Assembly: GCA_963842975.1 (NCBI GenBank)
Contig: CAWJIH010000001.1
Span: 105,721 to 169,720 of the forward strand
Source of the DNA: JACJWR01 sp963842975
Lineage (GTDB): Bacteria; Actinomycetota; Actinomycetes; S36-B12; UBA10799
Direction of reading: 5' to 3'
Length of the DNA stretch: 64,000 nt
In this document: positions 61,571 to 64,000 of the stretch, piece by piece
How the letters are laid out: each line of letters begins with the position of its first letter
How positions within the stretch are numbered: the stretch's first letter is position 1
Notes under the pieces: generated by a model
The model's input: only the letters and a program-made list of their open reading frames with translations
Told to the model about the DNA's origin: nothing
The model's database searches: none
Position numbers and translations under genes: made by a program

Positions 61571-63291
61571 ATGGGTGGCGTCGGGGTTGTTGCTGTGCGG
61601 CCCGGGGTTCCGGTGCGGCACCTGTGGGGTCTGGGTGACAGTGACCTTGCGGGCTTTCCTGGTGATGGCTTTGGTTCCTTGTTGGTGACGGGCCGGCCGT
61701 CGGCGCGGGCAGCGCGGTTGGAGCCGTGGGCCGCCGTGGTTTCCTCGACCGGCGGGGTGGCGGCGTCGGTGTCACCATCGTTTACCGGCGGGCTGTTTTG
61801 GTCCGTCGCTGATGCGGGTTTGGTCTTCGCCGACAACGTCCGCGACCTTGTTCGCCGATGCGGCAACCAGGTGGCTTTGGACGCGGACTTCATGCGCGGG
61901 TTCGCCGTGCTGGATCGCGACATGGCCGCCACGCGAACCGCGTTCACCGGCATCAACCGCATCCTGCCGGGCACCACCGTGATCTGGAACCACCAGCCAT
62001 CAGAGTCCGCCCCACCGGCGGGCTGGGCGGAGCAGCATCGCACGGTGGTGTGGTGCGGCCCGGCAGCTTGGCCGGAGCCCTCCCTGCACGGACCTGCCAC
62101 CCCGCAGGCCTACCTGGACGCTTTCGATGCCAGCGTCGACACCCTCGTCGACGATGGCCCGCTGGTCGTGTTGATGTCCGGCGGGCTGGACTCGACGTTC
62201 CTCGCCGCCTCCCTGGTCCGCACGCCACCCCAGACCGACCAGTACACGCCTTGTGCCACTCGCCTCACCCGGACGCCGACCTGTTAGCGCAGGGCAGGTG
62301 GGACCCCGACGACTACCCCGTGGCCAAGGCGATGCAGGACGCCTACCCGGGTCGCATCATCGTGCACCAGATTCACTCGCCGTCAGGGGCCAGACCGCTC
62401 GATGCCGCCGCGCAGATGGCCAGTTCACGCGGGGTGCCAACCTCAACCCCGGCAACCAAGTGTGGATGACCCATGCCAATGAACTGGCCGCAAACGTCGG
62501 GGCAACCAGGTTGTTTCACGGCGCGAACGGAAACCCCGCCTACAGGGCCACCCACGACTACGCCACCTGGTACTACCTGCGCCACGGCCAGCTGGGCAAG
62601 GCCTGGCGCAGCCTGCAGCGCGAGGATCAGCGCCTCCCGCAGGCCACCGACCTGCGCGCCCGGGCAGCCAGACCACTCAAGGGTGCGCTGCGCTCGCACC
62701 TGTCCGAGACTGCCAGCAGGCGCCTGTTTCGCACCGCCGCGCAGGCGCCGTCGGACTACCGCTCCCTTGTCGGATTGGGCCACACCGGGCCCGGCCGGCG
62801 GCGACACCGCTCACCCGAGCCGGCTACCTGGAGTGGCTCACCGGCCACGGACCCTACTCCGCCGCAGGGATGTTCGCCGGCTCCCTGGTGCCGGCCGTGG
62901 ACCCCTTCACCACCGGTCGCATGCTCGACACCGCCGCCGCCATCACCCCGCTGGAATGGCTGCGCGGCCCAGGATCTTCGCGCAGCTACGCCCGCCTGCT
63001 GGCCGCAGGGCGGGTACCCGACACCATCAGGCTACGCACCCGCCGCGGTGGACAAGCCTGGGACGGTGGTACCTCATCCGCAACGACCGGGACCGCTACT
63101 TCGACGAAGTCCACGCACTGGCCACCACACCGATCCTCGGCGGCTGGGTCGACCACACCGCCCTGCGCACCATCTTGACCAATTGGCCCTGGGGACAAGT
63201 CCACGGACCGGACAGGATGTCCGTGATAGCGATGAACCGCATCCTGTCCCTGGCCGCCTTCGTCAGAACCGCCACCGACTGGCTCGCCTAA
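61571..63291 (+). pseudogene. Asparagine-synthetase-like lasso cyclase (macrolactam synthetase), four apparent single-base deletions
   Basis: Segment 1 (ATG 61571) ends in GINRILPGTTVIW and the ATP pyrophosphatase loop VVLMSGGLDSTFLAASLVR. No N-terminal Cys for glutaminase activity is present, as in lasso cyclases. Segment 2 (from about 62245) has WDPDDYPVAKAMQDAYPGRI; segment 3 (about 62430) GANLNPGNQVWMTHANELAA and LFHGANGNPAYRATHDY; segment 4 (about 62790) TRAGYLEWLTGHGPYSAAGM, LVPAVDPFTTGRMLDTAAAI and AAGRVPDTIRLRTRRGGQ; segment 5 (about 63065) WYLIRNDRDRYFDEVHALAT to the TAA at 63291. Joined, it gives about 570 residues with all expected blocks in order. Every switch has the sense of one lost base. 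It would activate an Asp/Glu side chain for ring closure. Confidence 0.7.
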
Positions 63292-63355
63292 CAACCCGCC
63301 ACGCACCTCAACACGCCGCGCCCATCACTGCCGGCCCGCCCCCGCCGCGTTGGCG

Positions 63356-63794
63356 TTATTTCGTGCGTTGCCAGGCGGGATCGAACTGCTGCAACTCGGC
63401 GAAAATGCCGGATCCGTGGGCCGAGCCGAAGACCAGGACGATCTTGTCTGGCCCCTCGGACGCAGACTGCACAGCAGCCACGGCCTGCCGCAGCCGACGA
63501 CGACGCACCACCGCAGGCAGGCCCCCGCGAATCCCCAGCAGGTCGTCAACCCGGGCAGGGCCACCACCAGCACGCAACGCCCAGACCACCTCGTCGCCCT
63601 CACAAGCCGACGCCACCGGGCACGACGCGCACAGCGCTGCGGCCTCCTCGGGCACCTGCTGCTGTTGACCTCTGCCCCGCGTAGGCGGATCGAACCAGGC
63701 ATCGGCCAATTGCGGCGGCAGGCCCCTTGCACGCCGCCCGCTCCCACCAACCATGCGGCGGCCAACAAAGCCCAAGAGTACAACACGGCACCAA
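63356..63794 (-). CDS. WhiB-like iron-sulfur protein, one apparent frameshift
   Basis: The first frame (from 63794) gives PPHGWWERAACKG with the first Cys; after the GGGGCC run near 63728 the next frame reads LADAWFDPPTRGRG, then AAALCASCPVASACEGDEVV and LLGIRGGLPAVVRRRR, ending at TAA 63356. C...C-x2-C-x5-C and the FDP box match WhiB proteins, and IRGG takes the place of the GVWGG turn. Without the frame change, ATG 63754 would give a protein lacking the first Cys. WhiB-like genes are common in actinobacterial phages and islands. It lies tail to tail with the cyclase, 64 bases away. Confidence 0.65.
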
Positions 63795-64000
63795 TCGTCA
63801 CACGATCCACGAGCACTCCAACCAACGCGGCCCCGTGCCGATTTCCCGCGCCCAGTGCTGCGGACAGAAACCCTAGACGACCCACATTTGCGGGCGCCGC
63901 AGCTGGGGTGCCGTCAACGCGCCGGAACACAACCACACAGCCACCTTGCCCAGCAGCGCATCACCCAGCGAACGACGGAAACTCACAACCCCCGGCGGCG
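63795..64000 (-). other. Window edge with no gene I can support
   Basis: A short minus-strand reading frame enters from the edge (GTG near 63987, SFRRSLGDALLGKVAVWLCS, ending at a TAG near 63877) and could be the end or a small gene, but it has no recognisable family. Otherwise nothing is seen. Confidence 0.2.

Noticed and set aside
61016..61621. Single 201-residue protein on the minus strand covering the peptide gene
   Set aside because: Its first 100 residues are antisense to the peptide gene and low in structure; the ATG at 61312 leaves the divergent promoter gap free.
62253..63668. 471-residue Arg/Pro-rich protein running through the cyclase region
   Set aside because: Only its part from about 62430 to 62790 matches the cyclase; the rest is out-of-frame shadow.
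59721..64000. tRNA-like attachment site for the island
   Set aside because: I looked for cloverleaf-like inverted arms and a tRNA 3' end and found none; the island border may lie beyond the window or near 59.1 kb.

Overview
The window reads as a chromosomal stretch of a high-GC Gram-positive actinobacterium. The signs are strong G/C at third codon positions, many GTG starts, and typical families of the phylum: DUF1707/LiaF-like, DUF2510, DUF4126, WS/DGAT wax ester synthase, a YhgE/Pip protein, a FadH-type dienoyl-CoA reductase and a WhiB-like protein. I cannot name the genus. I see no rRNA, tRNA or CRISPR array.

Region 1 (1 to about 29.7 kb) is a large Wzx/Wzy-type exopolysaccharide locus. 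It holds an initiating polyprenyl-phosphate sugar transferase (19236-20627), a Wzx flippase (14548-16041), a Wzy/WaaL-like polymerase or ligase (25930-27378), two short kinase-less Wzz-like proteins (18591 and 22865), at least seven glycosyltransferases, an acyltransferase 3, an SGNH hydrolase, a CapD-like sugar dehydratase, a secreted PslG-like glycoside hydrolase and a BcsB-like exported protein without a BcsA. One glycosyltransferase is a tandem GT4 duplication and another is a GT2 fused to a GINT1-type propeller. A PqqD-like protein heads a tightly overlapping operon with the SGNH hydrolase and two glycosyltransferases, and an HPr-kinase-like P-loop protein converges on it. A FadH reductase, a LiaF-like protein and a broken delta-60-repeat surface protein sit in between.

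Region 2 (30 to 58 kb) is mostly housekeeping and lipid metabolism. It starts with a three-gene cassette that looks able to make wax esters: WS/DGAT, an extended SDR and a long acyl-ACP-reductase-like protein. Then come a purine permease, cysK-cysE, a cytochrome-b5 lipoprotein, a patatin, a lipase-like hydrolase, TerC, two thiolases, a carotenoid oxygenase, an amidase, a cyclophilin lipoprotein, a degenerate ABC-ATPase-like protein coupled to a YhgE/Pip permease, a P1B-5 ATPase with a hemerythrin tail, and a small HD hydrolase.

Region 3 (58.3 to 64 kb) is accessory in character. A leftward operon of very small genes with 4-base overlaps (zinc-ribbon, helix-turn-helix and ANL..GQ-repeat proteins) looks like the early region of a phage or integrative element. 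Diverging from it is a 36-residue peptide gene with a lasso-leader-like W-x-x-P-x-L motif and a perfect ribosome binding site, followed by an asparagine-synthetase-like macrolactam cyclase gene. This pair is the best candidate for an undescribed system here. The cyclase and most neighbours carry apparent single-base frameshifts, so either this end of the contig has many indel errors or the island is decaying. A few frameshifts elsewhere (34.86, 51.36 and 11.0 kb) favour sequencing error as part of the explanation.
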